This document shows positions 8,040 through 17,139 of a stretch of 32,050 nucleotides of DNA, in pieces (the stretch's first letter is position 1; every line of letters starts with the position of its first letter). Both the position numbers and the translations under genes were made by a program. The stretch is from Tannerellaceae bacterium (GTDB lineage: Bacteria > Bacteroidota > Bacteroidia > Bacteroidales > Tannerellaceae): the NCBI GenBank assembly GCA_031288515.1, contig JAITRG010000281.1, positions 1-32,050 of the forward strand, in the 5' to 3' direction. The notes below the pieces were generated by a model. That model was given only the letters and a program-made list of their open reading frames with translations. It made no database searches and was not told the origin of the DNA.

Positions 8040-9353
8040 ATGAAAATAGCGATCGTTGGCACAGGCTACGTCGGATTGGTAACCGGCGCTTGTTTTGCAG
8101 AGATGGGAATGGAGGTTTATTGCGTAGACGTGGATAAAACAAAAATAGAAAATTTAAAGAAAGGTATTATTCCTATTTTTGAACCGGGGCTGGAAGAGAT
8201 GGCGAGCCGCAACGCACAAGCCGGGCGATTGAAATTTACGACAGCCTTACGCGAATGTATCAACGATGTGGAAGTTATATTCAGCGCCGTAGGTACGCCT
8301 CCCGACGAAGACGGCAGCGCCGACCTGAAATATGTATTGGAAGTAGCCCGCGAGATAGGCCGGAGTATGAATAAATACTTATTACTCGTTACCAAAAGCA
8401 CCGTACCGGTAGGTACGGCTCAAAAAGTAAAACAAACCATACAGGAGGAATTAGACAAACGAAACGTAAACATTGAATTTGACATTGCATCCAACCCCGA
8501 GTTTCTGAAAGAAGGAGCGGCCATCAAAGATTTTATGAGCCCCGACCGGGTGGTAGTGGGCGTTGAGTCCGAAAGGGCGGAAAAAGTAATGTCTAAATTG
8601 TACCGCCCGTTCCTGCTGAATAATTTCCGCGTTATCTTCATGGACGTACCCTCTGCCGAAATGACAAAATATGCAGCCAATGCGATGCTGGCTACCCGTA
8701 TCAGCTTTATGAACGACATTGCCAACCTGTGCGAGATAGTAGGCGCGGATGTAAATATGGTACGTAAAGGTATCGGTTCGGACGGCCGGATAGGCAGCCG
8801 TTTTTTGTATCCCGGCTGCGGTTACGGCGGGTCGTGTTTCCCCAAAGATGTAAAAGCGCTTATCCGCACAGCACAGGAAAACAATTATACGATGCGTATC
8901 CTGCAGGCTGTGGAAGAGGTTAATGAAAAGCAGAAAAATATCCTTTTCCATAAATTGGAGAACCATTTCAAGGGAGACCTTAATGGCAAACGGATCGCTT
9001 TATGGGGACTGGCCTTTAAACCCGAAACGGATGATATGCGCGAAGCCCCGTCTTTAGTATTAATAGAAAAACTATTGGCCGCAGGATGCCGCGTAACCAC
9101 TTACGACCCGGCTGCTATGGAAGAGGCTAAAAGGCTATACGGCGATAAGATACATTACGGTAAAGACATCTATGAAACGGCAGTAGACGCCGACGCCCTC
9201 ATCCTGGTTACCGAATGGAAAGAATTCCGTCTGCCTTCCTGGCAGGTGGTAAAGAGGCTGATGGCTACGCCGCTCATCTTAGACGGGCGAAATATATACG
9301 ACCCCAGAGAATTGGAAGAGAACGGCTTAGTCTATCATTGTATCGGCCGGTAA
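8040..9353 (+). CDS. ugd: UDP-glucose 6-dehydrogenase
   Basis: MKIAIVGTGYVGLVTGACFAEMG, KSTVPVGT, NPEFLKEGAAIKDFMSPDRVVVG, catalytic GCGYGGSCFPKDVKAL. Confidence 0.95.
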   Translation: MKIAIVGTGYVGLVTGACFAEMGMEVYCVDVDKTKIENLKKGIIPIFEPGLEEMASRNAQAGRLKFTTALRECINDVEVIFSAVGTPPDEDGSADLKYVLEVAREIGRSMNKYLLLVTKSTVPVGTAQKVKQTIQEELDKRNVNIEFDIASNPEFLKEGAAIKDFMSPDRVVVGVESERAEKVMSKLYRPFLLNNFRVIFMDVPSAEMTKYAANAMLATRISFMNDIANLCEIVGADVNMVRKGIGSDGRIGSRFLYPGCGYGGSCFPKDVKALIRTAQENNYTMRILQAVEEVNEKQKNILFHKLENHFKGDLNGKRIALWGLAFKPETDDMREAPSLVLIEKLLAAGCRVTTYDPAAMEEAKRLYGDKIHYGKDIYETAVDADALILVTEWKEFRLPSWQVVKRLMATPLILDGRNIYDPRELEENGLVYHCIGR

Positions 9354-9368
9354 ATCAGCAGCGTCTTT

Positions 9369-10481
9369 TTAAAGAGAGCAAAGCTGTCCGGCCGTATGGA
9401 TGCCGAAGTTCTGAATAATCCCGCTGCCGGATAAGTCTTTCCCCTGCAAGCCGGAAGCGGTAAGGTATTCTTTCCGCATTTTGTTTTGCATCCAAAGCAA
9501 GACGCCGTCAATACAGGGAGTCTCCACCTCCATGACTGCGGCTATGGATTTAATGATGAGCAGGCCAAAGGGAATATCTTCCGTAAAATAACGGTTGAAG
9601 TAGTCTATAGCATAAGTAGCGCCTTCCCGGTTCATACTCATCTTAATGCCTTTAAAGGCGGTGATGGAACGTATTTTCCGGGTTAGCGAAGCAGCGTCGG
9701 CAGATTCGTAATAGTCGAGTATGCCGGGGATTTCTTTTCCGTTTACCGGGAGTTTTGCTATTATCTGCTGAAATTCATTGTCGCAGCGGATTAATACATC
9801 CGAGCTGTAATCGTCCCATTCTTCATAAAACAAAAATTCTTTATCGAAAGAATCAACCGTTTCCCGGCTCAGCATACCAAATATGCGCGCCGGATGCAGC
9901 AAGGGGTTGCTGTTCGTCAGGGTGGCTTCCAGGTAATGACCCAGCGCGCATGTGGGCGTTTCAAAAACCTGCGAGAACATACCGGCCAGTATATCCGCCG
10001 GAGTATCAGGGTATCCGGCTATCTTTAACGTTGATTTATAGCCTTTGATCACTGCGCTTTTCCCATATTCCGTTATCCTGCAAATATAAGGAACCCGCTG
10101 GAAGCCGAATAATCCCGCAGTAGCTCCCAATATGTGCCGCGCTATCCAGAAAAAGCCATTGCTGCAAACTACCGACCCGATAAACATCCCCGGGCGGACA
10201 TACGGTTTGGCTTCGCACAGCATTTGTTCTATCATAAATCCGGGTACGCACAGAAGCGCCATATCGGAAACGGCCACCGTTTCTTCCGCCCGGTTGGAAA
10301 CGACATGCAAGCCTCCCTTAAAGGTTTTGCCGTTCAAGTCGCCGATTGTAATTTCGGATTGCCACTTACCGGGATGGCCTGTCCACAGATTTACGACATA
10401 TCCCTTATTACTTAAAACCGCGGCAATCACATGCCCCAAACTGCCCCCTCCACAAATACAAATGCTCTTTATTCCCAACAT
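9369..10481 (-). CDS. NAD(P)-binding protein, octopine/nopaline (opine) dehydrogenase-like family
   Basis: Rossmann motif CICGGGSLGHVIAAVLSNKGYVVNLWTGHP; C-terminal region GHYLEATLTNSNPLLHPARIFGM with the conserved Asn-x-x-x-His-Pro of opine dehydrogenases. Confidence 0.75.
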   Translation of the reverse strand: MLGIKSICICGGGSLGHVIAAVLSNKGYVVNLWTGHPGKWQSEITIGDLNGKTFKGGLHVVSNRAEETVAVSDMALLCVPGFMIEQMLCEAKPYVRPGMFIGSVVCSNGFFWIARHILGATAGLFGFQRVPYICRITEYGKSAVIKGYKSTLKIAGYPDTPADILAGMFSQVFETPTCALGHYLEATLTNSNPLLHPARIFGMLSRETVDSFDKEFLFYEEWDDYSSDVLIRCDNEFQQIIAKLPVNGKEIPGILDYYESADAASLTRKIRSITAFKGIKMSMNREGATYAIDYFNRYFTEDIPFGLLIIKSIAAVMEVETPCIDGVLLWMQNKMRKEYLTASGLQGKDLSGSGIIQNFGIHTAGQLCSL

Positions 10482-10566
10482 GCTGTTTCAACTAATTTAA
10501 AATTAAAGCCGCAAAAGTACGCATTAATCGTTAAAGTTTGCCTCTTACCCGCCGGTAATCGGCAAT

Positions 10567-11601
10567 TTATTGCCGCTCGAACACTGCGCACAAAATGATC
10601 CCTCTGCTGCCCTGGATTCGATATTCGGGTATGCGCATTACTTTCTTGCCTATCCTTTTTGCCCAGGGAATGGTTGCGAAGTATTTGTACAGCGCGCTTT
10701 TGGGGTGTATGGCATATCCGTTTTCATCTAAAAAAGGCATTTCAGACCACCGCATCGTCTTTTCAGGATTCATTCTGACGGTGAAACGATTTTGCCGATG
10801 ATATTCGCTCCAGTCAAAAAAACCGACGCTCGCGCCTGCCTGCTCTGCCATATAGCGCATGGAGGTTTCGCTCAGCCACCACATGTGAAACGGCGGCAAA
10901 CTGTTACACCAGACGGCTTCGCTGGGATACATGCTCTTGTTTGGGGTTGTTACGATAATCTTCCCTCCTCCTCCCGGCGCTTTCTGCGATTTGCAGCAGG
11001 CTGCTATGCTTTGCAGGAAAGGGAGGGCTTCGTCTACGTGTTCTATTGTTTCGATACAAAGCGCTACGTCATATTCTTCCTTATGCTTGTCTGCCCATTT
11101 GGTAACGTCTGCGCAAAGGTAATAATCGCCAAACGTTTGCCGGGCCTGGGCAACTCCGCTTTCCGAAATATCGATCCCCGTTGCATGGTAGCCCGCCTGA
11201 TTCAGGGCATACGTAAAATAGCCAAGCCCCGACCCGATTTCAAGAATTCTGAGGTCTTTCCTGTTCGCGCCCATTTCCTGAATGATTCTGTTAGCCGCCC
11301 AATAGGCAGGTTCGGCATCGGCCAGATACTGCAGGGGGTCTTTTGCCTTTTTGATTTCTTTCGGATAGCGGCAATAATGGCTATAAGCCCTTCCATACAT
11401 GTATTCGTATATCTTATTATTTCCGATGCGCGGCATTGAAAACTGCGTATCGCACGCAGAGCAGTGATATATACTGAACGTATCGGGTTCGATGAAACCC
11501 GGACAATGTTTCTCTACTAATTGAGCGCCTGCCCCACAGAGCGGACATTCAACGGATTCGGGAAAGTTCTCTTCAGTTTGCACGCTTTTAATTTTCTGCA
11601 T
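10567..11601 (-). CDS. Class I SAM-dependent methyltransferase with N-terminal zinc-ribbon-like region
   Basis: CPLCG...HCSACD two-CxxC N-terminus; RILEIGSGLGYFTYALNQAGYHATGIDISESGV motif I; DVALCIETIEHV. Confidence 0.85.
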   Translation of the reverse strand: MQKIKSVQTEENFPESVECPLCGAGAQLVEKHCPGFIEPDTFSIYHCSACDTQFSMPRIGNNKIYEYMYGRAYSHYCRYPKEIKKAKDPLQYLADAEPAYWAANRIIQEMGANRKDLRILEIGSGLGYFTYALNQAGYHATGIDISESGVAQARQTFGDYYLCADVTKWADKHKEEYDVALCIETIEHVDEALPFLQSIAACCKSQKAPGGGGKIIVTTPNKSMYPSEAVWCNSLPPFHMWWLSETSMRYMAEQAGASVGFFDWSEYHRQNRFTVRMNPEKTMRWSEMPFLDENGYAIHPKSALYKYFATIPWAKRIGKKVMRIPEYRIQGSRGIILCAVFERQ

Positions 11602-11719
11602 AAGTTCTTATCATTAGATTATAATAAATCGTTTGGCACATCCTGCAAAATTATACAAAAAGAACCGAACTACACAGTACAGCTCGCAGAAATGCCTGAT
11701 TTTTCTCTCCTAATCGCTG

Positions 11720-12970
11720 TCAGTAATCTATTATTACCGGAAATTCGGCGCGACCGGAAGACGGATTAAACGAGCCGAAATAGGTGACGTATATCTTCCT
11801 TTCGCGGGTATCTATCGAATAGACGGTAAAGCTATTGCTGGAGATACCGTTCACTTCACGATGTACGCTGTTAAAGACTACTCCTGCCTCAGACGCCGCC
11901 TGATTGGTGCAAAGAATCATCCGCTGGGGGAGCAACTGTTCGTTGGCATTACTCAGGCCTCCTACGTCGAAAACGGCAAAGACATGGGCATGCCCTCCCA
12001 GATAGCAGATAAATTCGCCCTCGCTTTCGCTGAAATCATAGTCTACCGTACATGTTTCCGACGGTTGCCGGATGTTTTCAAACGTCTTCTGTATGGACGA
12101 CCGGCTTCGGAAAGCTTCAACAATCTCCGGAAATAGCTTATAGGTATGTATGAAGTTTCCGTCAATCAGATAGGTGCTGGCGTCGCTCCTGTAAGACTGG
12201 AAAGGATAGTGCGTTAAGACAATGACGCTGTGCTGCCCGGTCATTCCCTGTTTTAAGGCTACATTGGCAAACCAGTCTATCTGTTCCTGCGAAAACGCGG
12301 CCTCTTTCATTGTATTATATTGAAAGGCCGGTTGGTCGGTCATATCCAAGGCTATAAAACGGATGAATCCCCCCATCGGATTCTTTACGTCGGCATAATA
12401 GTAATTCTTTCCGGCCGGCCTTTGCAGCGAATAATTCCCTTTATTGTTAAAGGCGTTTGCCAGCTCTGCCGAACTCAGGTATTCTTTTTGCAAGCGTTCG
12501 CCCATATTACTGTCGTGATTGCCGTAGCAGGGGAAGGTGGGTATCCGGTTATCGGTATAAAGATGGGTGTAAAAAGAATTCAGATACAGGAGCGCGCCGC
12601 TTTTTATTCCTCCGCTGATATGGTCGCCCGTAGCTGCCATGGCATTTATCCTCAGTTCGCTCTGATTGGCAAACTTCACCGATTCTGTTAAGTTCTTCGG
12701 AGATTTATAGTTATTGTCGACCGACCAGTCCGACACATGTACGTCTGAGATGTGTACCAGCTTAAAGCGTTCTACAGGATCGGCTGTGCCTGTTTTATTA
12801 TACATGAAAGAAGCTAAGCGGGCTGCCGCCTGCCTGTTGTTTACCATATAATAAAACTCATAATCATTACTTCTTAAAGTGTAGGGTTTGTCGTCGCAGC
12901 CGGTAATAATAAAACAGAGAACAAACAACAAAAAAACACTTATCTCCTTCTTTGAATCAGTTGCCATCAT
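11720..12970 (-). CDS. Metallophosphoesterase lipoprotein
   Basis: Lipobox FIITGC; HISDVHV, TGDHISGG, YGNHDSN, LTHYPFQ, GGHAHVF calcineurin-like phosphoesterase motifs. Confidence 0.88.
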   Translation of the reverse strand: MMATDSKKEISVFLLFVLCFIITGCDDKPYTLRSNDYEFYYMVNNRQAAARLASFMYNKTGTADPVERFKLVHISDVHVSDWSVDNNYKSPKNLTESVKFANQSELRINAMAATGDHISGGIKSGALLYLNSFYTHLYTDNRIPTFPCYGNHDSNMGERLQKEYLSSAELANAFNNKGNYSLQRPAGKNYYYADVKNPMGGFIRFIALDMTDQPAFQYNTMKEAAFSQEQIDWFANVALKQGMTGQHSVIVLTHYPFQSYRSDASTYLIDGNFIHTYKLFPEIVEAFRSRSSIQKTFENIRQPSETCTVDYDFSESEGEFICYLGGHAHVFAVFDVGGLSNANEQLLPQRMILCTNQAASEAGVVFNSVHREVNGISSNSFTVYSIDTRERKIYVTYFGSFNPSSGRAEFPVIIDY

Positions 12971-13021
12971 TTAGTTCTTTGCGAGGGTTCTATAATAAGG
13001 CAAATGTAATAAATTATTCAA

Positions 13022-13198
13022 TTAGTTAGTTCCCGGGCAGTCTTTTTTATTATTTCTCCGGTTTTTAAATTCACAACTGCCACACCCGGCGCACGGATTG
13101 CCGCCCCGGCGAATCTTTACTGTCAAACGGTATACCTGATATCCTGTATAAACAACCGTCATAACGCCTGTTATCGCCACTATTATTATTTGCCACAT
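13022..13198 (-). CDS. FeoB-associated Cys-rich membrane protein (58 aa; not in supplied ORF track)
   Basis: Minus-strand ATG at 13198: MWQIIIVAITGVMTVVYTGYQVYRLTVKIRRGGNPCAGCGSCEFKNRRNNKKDCPGTN*; one N-terminal TM, CxxCxxC motif, 9 nt downstream of the feoAB stop. Confidence 0.85.
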   Translation of the reverse strand: MWQIIIVAITGVMTVVYTGYQVYRLTVKIRRGGNPCAGCGSCEFKNRRNNKKDCPGTN

Positions 13199-13207
13199 AA
13201 TTAATAA

Positions 13208-15616
13208 TTAATTTATTCCAAGTAATAAGCTACCCGCCTGGTATACGATGCACGATACGATCCAGGCAAGCATACAGGTATAAACAACCGTAAACAATCC
13301 CCATTTCCACGAACCGGCCTCTTTTGATATGGCTACAACCGTGGCTATACACGGGAAGTAAATCAAGACAAACAGCATTAAACTTAATGCTGTCAATGGC
13401 GTAAATACAGGCGAACCGTCGGGGTAGGCGTCCTGTTTAAGCCGTTCGCGGAGCTTTTGCGCCTCTTTTTCTTCGTCTGCCGCTCCTTCGCCTCCTGTAT
13501 ACAGTATGCCCAGCGTACTGACAACGACTTCTTTTGCCGCCATCCCCGTAAGCAGGCTTACGCTTATTTTCCAGTCAAAACCCAACGGCTGCAAAACGGG
13601 CTGGATGGTTTGCCCTAACCGGCCTATGTAGGAATTTTGCCGGCGCCCGGATGCGTCGTTATTGCCTGTTTGAAGCGGGAAGTAGCCGAGAAACCATATA
13701 ATAATGGAAGCCAAAAGGATAATTCCCCCCATCTTTTTCAGGTATTGTTTTGCCTTTTCCCACATATGAATAAGAATCGATTTGAAGGCAGGCATACGGT
13801 ACGGGGGCAATTCCATCACAAAAGGCACATCTTCTGCATTGAAAAGAAAACGCCTGAACAACCGGGCCATCACCACAGCCAGTAAAATGCCCGACACATA
13901 TAACCCCAGCAGTACAATGGCCGCCTTATCAGGGAAAAAGGCGCCTGTAAGCAATACGTACACCGGAAGGCGTGCGCTGCAACTCATCAGCGGATTAATC
14001 AGCATGGTGATCAGCCGGCTGTTGCGGCTTTCAATGGTGCGTGAAGCCATAATCGCCGGGACATTACACCCGAAGCCCATCACTAACGGTATGAATGATT
14101 TCCCGTGCAAGCCCATCTTATGCATAATCTTATCCATGATAAAGGCCGCCCTTGCCATATAACCCGAATCTTCCATAAAAGAGATAAACAGGTATAGTAT
14201 CAATATGTTCGGCAGGAAAACAATCACGCCCCCTACCCCGCCGATAATTCCATCTATCAATAAGTCTTTCAACGGCCCTTCCTGCATGTATTGCCGCGCG
14301 GCGCTTCCAATCCATGCAACGAGGTTCTCTATCCATTCCATCGGGTAGGCTCCAAAACTAAAGGTTGCCTTAAACATTATCCACATAAAGAAGATAAAGA
14401 TAGGGAAACCCAGCGCCCTGTTCGTTACCAGCAAATCGATAAGCTGCGTACTTTTCATCGACCCGGCCTTACCCGGCTCGAACGTTTCGCGCAAGGCGCC
14501 TGAGATGAATCCGTACCGGGCATTGGTAAAAGCCGTCTCGCTATCTTCCTGCAACAGATTTTCTATTTGCGCTACATTCTCGCCGCAAACGTTCAATACG
14601 GCCTCGCCTCCGGGTATATCCCTGATAAAAACTTCCGTCTCCGGGTCGCCTTCCAGCAGTTTCATGGCTAAGTAACGTTTAGACAGTCCTTTAGACAAAT
14701 CGCAATTCTCTTTAATGGCTGTCCTTACATGGGTTATCGCTCTTTCAATGTCGTCTCCGTAATTGATATGGATGTGGCGGATCACCGGGTCTTCTCCTTC
14801 GTATACGCCGATAACGCGGTCAAACAATTCTTTTATCCCAAAGCCTGTTTTACTTATGACAGGGACGATGGGAGCCCCGATCATTTTTTCCAACGATTTA
14901 TAATCAAAGGTATCTTCCCGCTTCCGGAGCGTATCATACATGTTGAGGGCGATCACCATCCGTGCATCCATGTCGATCAACTGGGTGGTTAAATAGAGGT
15001 TTCGCTCCAGATTAGATGCGTCTACCACGTTGATCACCACATCGGGATGTTCTTCGTTCAGATGTTTCCGCACGAAACGTTCTTCCGGCGAACAGGCGGA
15101 TAAGGAGTAAGTTCCCGGCAGGTCTACAATTTTAAACGTGTAGCCGCTTTGTTTAAATACGGCGTCTTTGGCGTCTACGGTTACGCCGCTGTAATTGCCT
15201 ACATGTTCGTGGGCGCCGGAAGCATGGTTGAAAAACGTGGTCTTGCCGCTATTAGGGTTGCCTACGAGAGCTACATTAATCGTTTTGCCCCTTTCAATGG
15301 CTATCGACCGTATGTCGTCCGGCGAAGGCGTGACGTACGAATCGAAATCCCGCCAATTTGTTTCCGAATCCGCCTGCCTGCCTTCCGTCCCGGCCATACC
15401 GATTACTTCAATCAAGGCCGCTTCACTCCGGCGAAGCGATACGTCATAGCCCATTACTCTGTAATGGATCGGGTCTTTCAGCGGGGCGTTCCGGATTACT
15501 TCCACTTCTTTTCCCCTGATAAAGCCCATTTCGATAATCCGTTTACGGAAGCCTCCGCGCCCCATTACCTTAACGATTATCCCTTTTTCGCCGGTTCGTA
15601 GTTCCGATAATCTCAT
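13208..15616 (-). CDS. feoB: Fused FeoA-FeoB ferrous iron transporter
   Basis: FeoA-like N-terminus (MRLSELRTGEKGIIVKVMGRGGFRKRIIEMGFIRGKEVEVIRNAPLKDPI), then G domain VALVGNPNSGKTTFFNHASGAHEHVGNYSGVTVDAK, and the FeoB membrane core with PLVMGFGCNVPAIMASRTIESRNSRLITMLINPLMSCSARLPVY. Confidence 0.96.
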   Translation of the reverse strand: MRLSELRTGEKGIIVKVMGRGGFRKRIIEMGFIRGKEVEVIRNAPLKDPIHYRVMGYDVSLRRSEAALIEVIGMAGTEGRQADSETNWRDFDSYVTPSPDDIRSIAIERGKTINVALVGNPNSGKTTFFNHASGAHEHVGNYSGVTVDAKDAVFKQSGYTFKIVDLPGTYSLSACSPEERFVRKHLNEEHPDVVINVVDASNLERNLYLTTQLIDMDARMVIALNMYDTLRKREDTFDYKSLEKMIGAPIVPVISKTGFGIKELFDRVIGVYEGEDPVIRHIHINYGDDIERAITHVRTAIKENCDLSKGLSKRYLAMKLLEGDPETEVFIRDIPGGEAVLNVCGENVAQIENLLQEDSETAFTNARYGFISGALRETFEPGKAGSMKSTQLIDLLVTNRALGFPIFIFFMWIMFKATFSFGAYPMEWIENLVAWIGSAARQYMQEGPLKDLLIDGIIGGVGGVIVFLPNILILYLFISFMEDSGYMARAAFIMDKIMHKMGLHGKSFIPLVMGFGCNVPAIMASRTIESRNSRLITMLINPLMSCSARLPVYVLLTGAFFPDKAAIVLLGLYVSGILLAVVMARLFRRFLFNAEDVPFVMELPPYRMPAFKSILIHMWEKAKQYLKKMGGIILLASIIIWFLGYFPLQTGNNDASGRRQNSYIGRLGQTIQPVLQPLGFDWKISVSLLTGMAAKEVVVSTLGILYTGGEGAADEEKEAQKLRERLKQDAYPDGSPVFTPLTALSLMLFVLIYFPCIATVVAISKEAGSWKWGLFTVVYTCMLAWIVSCIVYQAGSLLLGIN

Positions 15617-15674
15617 CTTCGTTGCTTAAGTTGTATAAAACAATACAAAGTTATAGGTAAAAACAGTTCCGCTC

Positions 15675-15694
15675 AATACCTATATGTAGGTATT
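15675..15694. promoter_or_regulatory. Perfect 8-4-8 palindrome upstream of feoAB; candidate operator
   Basis: AATACCTA-TATG-TAGGTATT at 15675-15694, followed by another GGGTATTCC half-site-like stretch; lies in the feoAB / lipoprotein divergent intergenic region. Confidence 0.45.
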
Positions 15695-15751
15695 CCCTTT
15701 GGGTATTCCAACTATTTTAATTAGTTTTACGCCCTACATATACATATCTTT

Positions 15752-16240
15752 ATGAACAGAATGATAAAACGCATACTTGCTATCTCCGCTATTCCGGCGG
15801 CATTTGTAATATTATTTGCCGGTTGCCGGAACAGTTTGAAAGAATTTTCTTTCAGTTACAGTATGGAAAGCGTGGATTATTACAAAACCTCCGTTTCCTT
15901 CGACAGTAATAAAACCTATAAGATTGAAACCCATAATTACTACATGGACAATCATGCCGGCAAACGGGAGCCTGTTATACGGGAAGGAACGCTTACGGAA
16001 GAAGAATACAAAACCCTTGAAACCCTGCTTGCCAAATGTAATTTATTCAAAATGAAAGATTCGTACGGTTTCGACAAGGAAGCGGACAAGTACATGGGCG
16101 ATATCATGTATCAAGTTCATTTCCAAACGCCCGGCGAGAGTAAATTTATTTCCATCCGCGCTATCGGCGACCACACGTTCCCCCTCCCATTTATCGATCT
16201 GTTGAAATATATCAATACGTTTCTGGCGGGGCATAAATAA
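15752..16240 (+). CDS. Hypothetical lipoprotein
   Basis: MNRMIKRILAISAIPAAFVILFAGCRN has a lipobox-like FAGC; no recognised domain. Confidence 0.65.
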   Translation: MNRMIKRILAISAIPAAFVILFAGCRNSLKEFSFSYSMESVDYYKTSVSFDSNKTYKIETHNYYMDNHAGKREPVIREGTLTEEEYKTLETLLAKCNLFKMKDSYGFDKEADKYMGDIMYQVHFQTPGESKFISIRAIGDHTFPLPFIDLLKYINTFLAGHK

Positions 16241-16393
16241 CTCTTCATCCTCCTCTTCAGGCCCGTGCCATTAACCCGTTACACAGGCTTGTCTGGCGAT
16301 ATCTTTCAGCTTTCATCCGGTTTATAGATACTTGCGTGTGAACAGCTATGGCTGAAAGAAGACCGTTCAGCCTTCTTTCAGTAAAAAAATTAC

Positions 16394-16677
16394 AGGGACG
16401 GCAAAAAGGGAAAAAATCATTATGACGCCTTCAGCAGACCATTATTATGGTTTGGTAAAAAGTATATAATGGTTTACTAAAGACATTATAATGGTTTACT
16501 GAAAGCGTCATAGCGCTTTTTTTTATGGAATAAATCTCCTCCGGTTTCCGAAGGCTGAAAGGAAGCTGAAATCTCCTTTTTCGTCTTCTTTCAGTGTTTC
16601 ATTCTGTAAACCAATCCTTTGCAACAAAACTGAAACTGAAAGAACAGTATCTGTCTGTTCAAAACAGGGGTGAAATC
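16394..16677. repeat. Dispersed intergenic repeat, copy B
   Basis: Same ordered blocks as 2951-3211, with an extra internal unit (ATAATGGTTTACTAAAGACATTATAATGGTTTACTGAAAGCGTCATAG). Confidence 0.8.
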
Positions 16678-16883
16678 CGGCCTGCTGACAAAGCCGGAAA
16701 AATAAATTTGGATGTTAAAAAAATGGCATTACTAATTAAATATAGTTTTTGATATTCTAATTGAAATAATACCATTGAAAATCAGATATATACAATTCTA
16801 AATCTACATGAAATCTATATATAGTTAGCAATGCAAGGAAATTTATTGTGTTTCTGATATGCTGCCAGTCTATATAAATCTTT

Positions 16884-17138
16884 TTAGGATATTAAATTTC
16901 TGTGTAAAACATCCTTCTCTCCTGTTACACAATAAGCTCCATTGGCTGTGATATAGCCATCGAATACAAGGTCGCCAAGGTTATTTATATCATATAAAGA
17001 GCGTCCAGTAGCAATTGCTAGTTTTATTCCCTTTTGCCTGAGGCTTTCAATAGCCTCAATGGTTGATTGTGGAATTTGATGAGTTTTAAAGCTAACTAAA
17101 GCGCCATCGATGTCAAAGAAAACAGCTTGTATATACAT
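16884..17138 (-). pseudogene. Truncated Cof-type HAD hydrolase
   Basis: MYIQAVFFDIDGALVSFKTHQIPQSTIEAIESLRQKGIKLAIATGRSLYDINNLGDLVFDGYITANGAYCVTGEKDVLHRNLIS* has HAD motif I and the IATGR region but stops at 84 aa. The same frame after the stop still reads KDLYRLAAYQKHNKFPCI (to ~16830). Confidence 0.75.
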
Positions 17139-17139
17139 A

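Noticed and set aside
8117-8966. Minus-strand ORFs of 94, 101 and 171 aa inside ugd
   Set aside because: Antisense to a clear UDP-glucose dehydrogenase; the 171 aa ORF has no recognisable domain.
10132-11439. Plus-strand ORFs up to 215 aa opposite the opine dehydrogenase-like and methyltransferase genes
   Set aside because: Open antisense frames produced by codon bias; coding strand has convincing motifs.
16394-16677. CRISPR-like array at the repeated ATGGTTTACT units
   Set aside because: Only two to three short degenerate units without unique spacers of regular length, no cas genes; better explained as a dispersed hairpin repeat.
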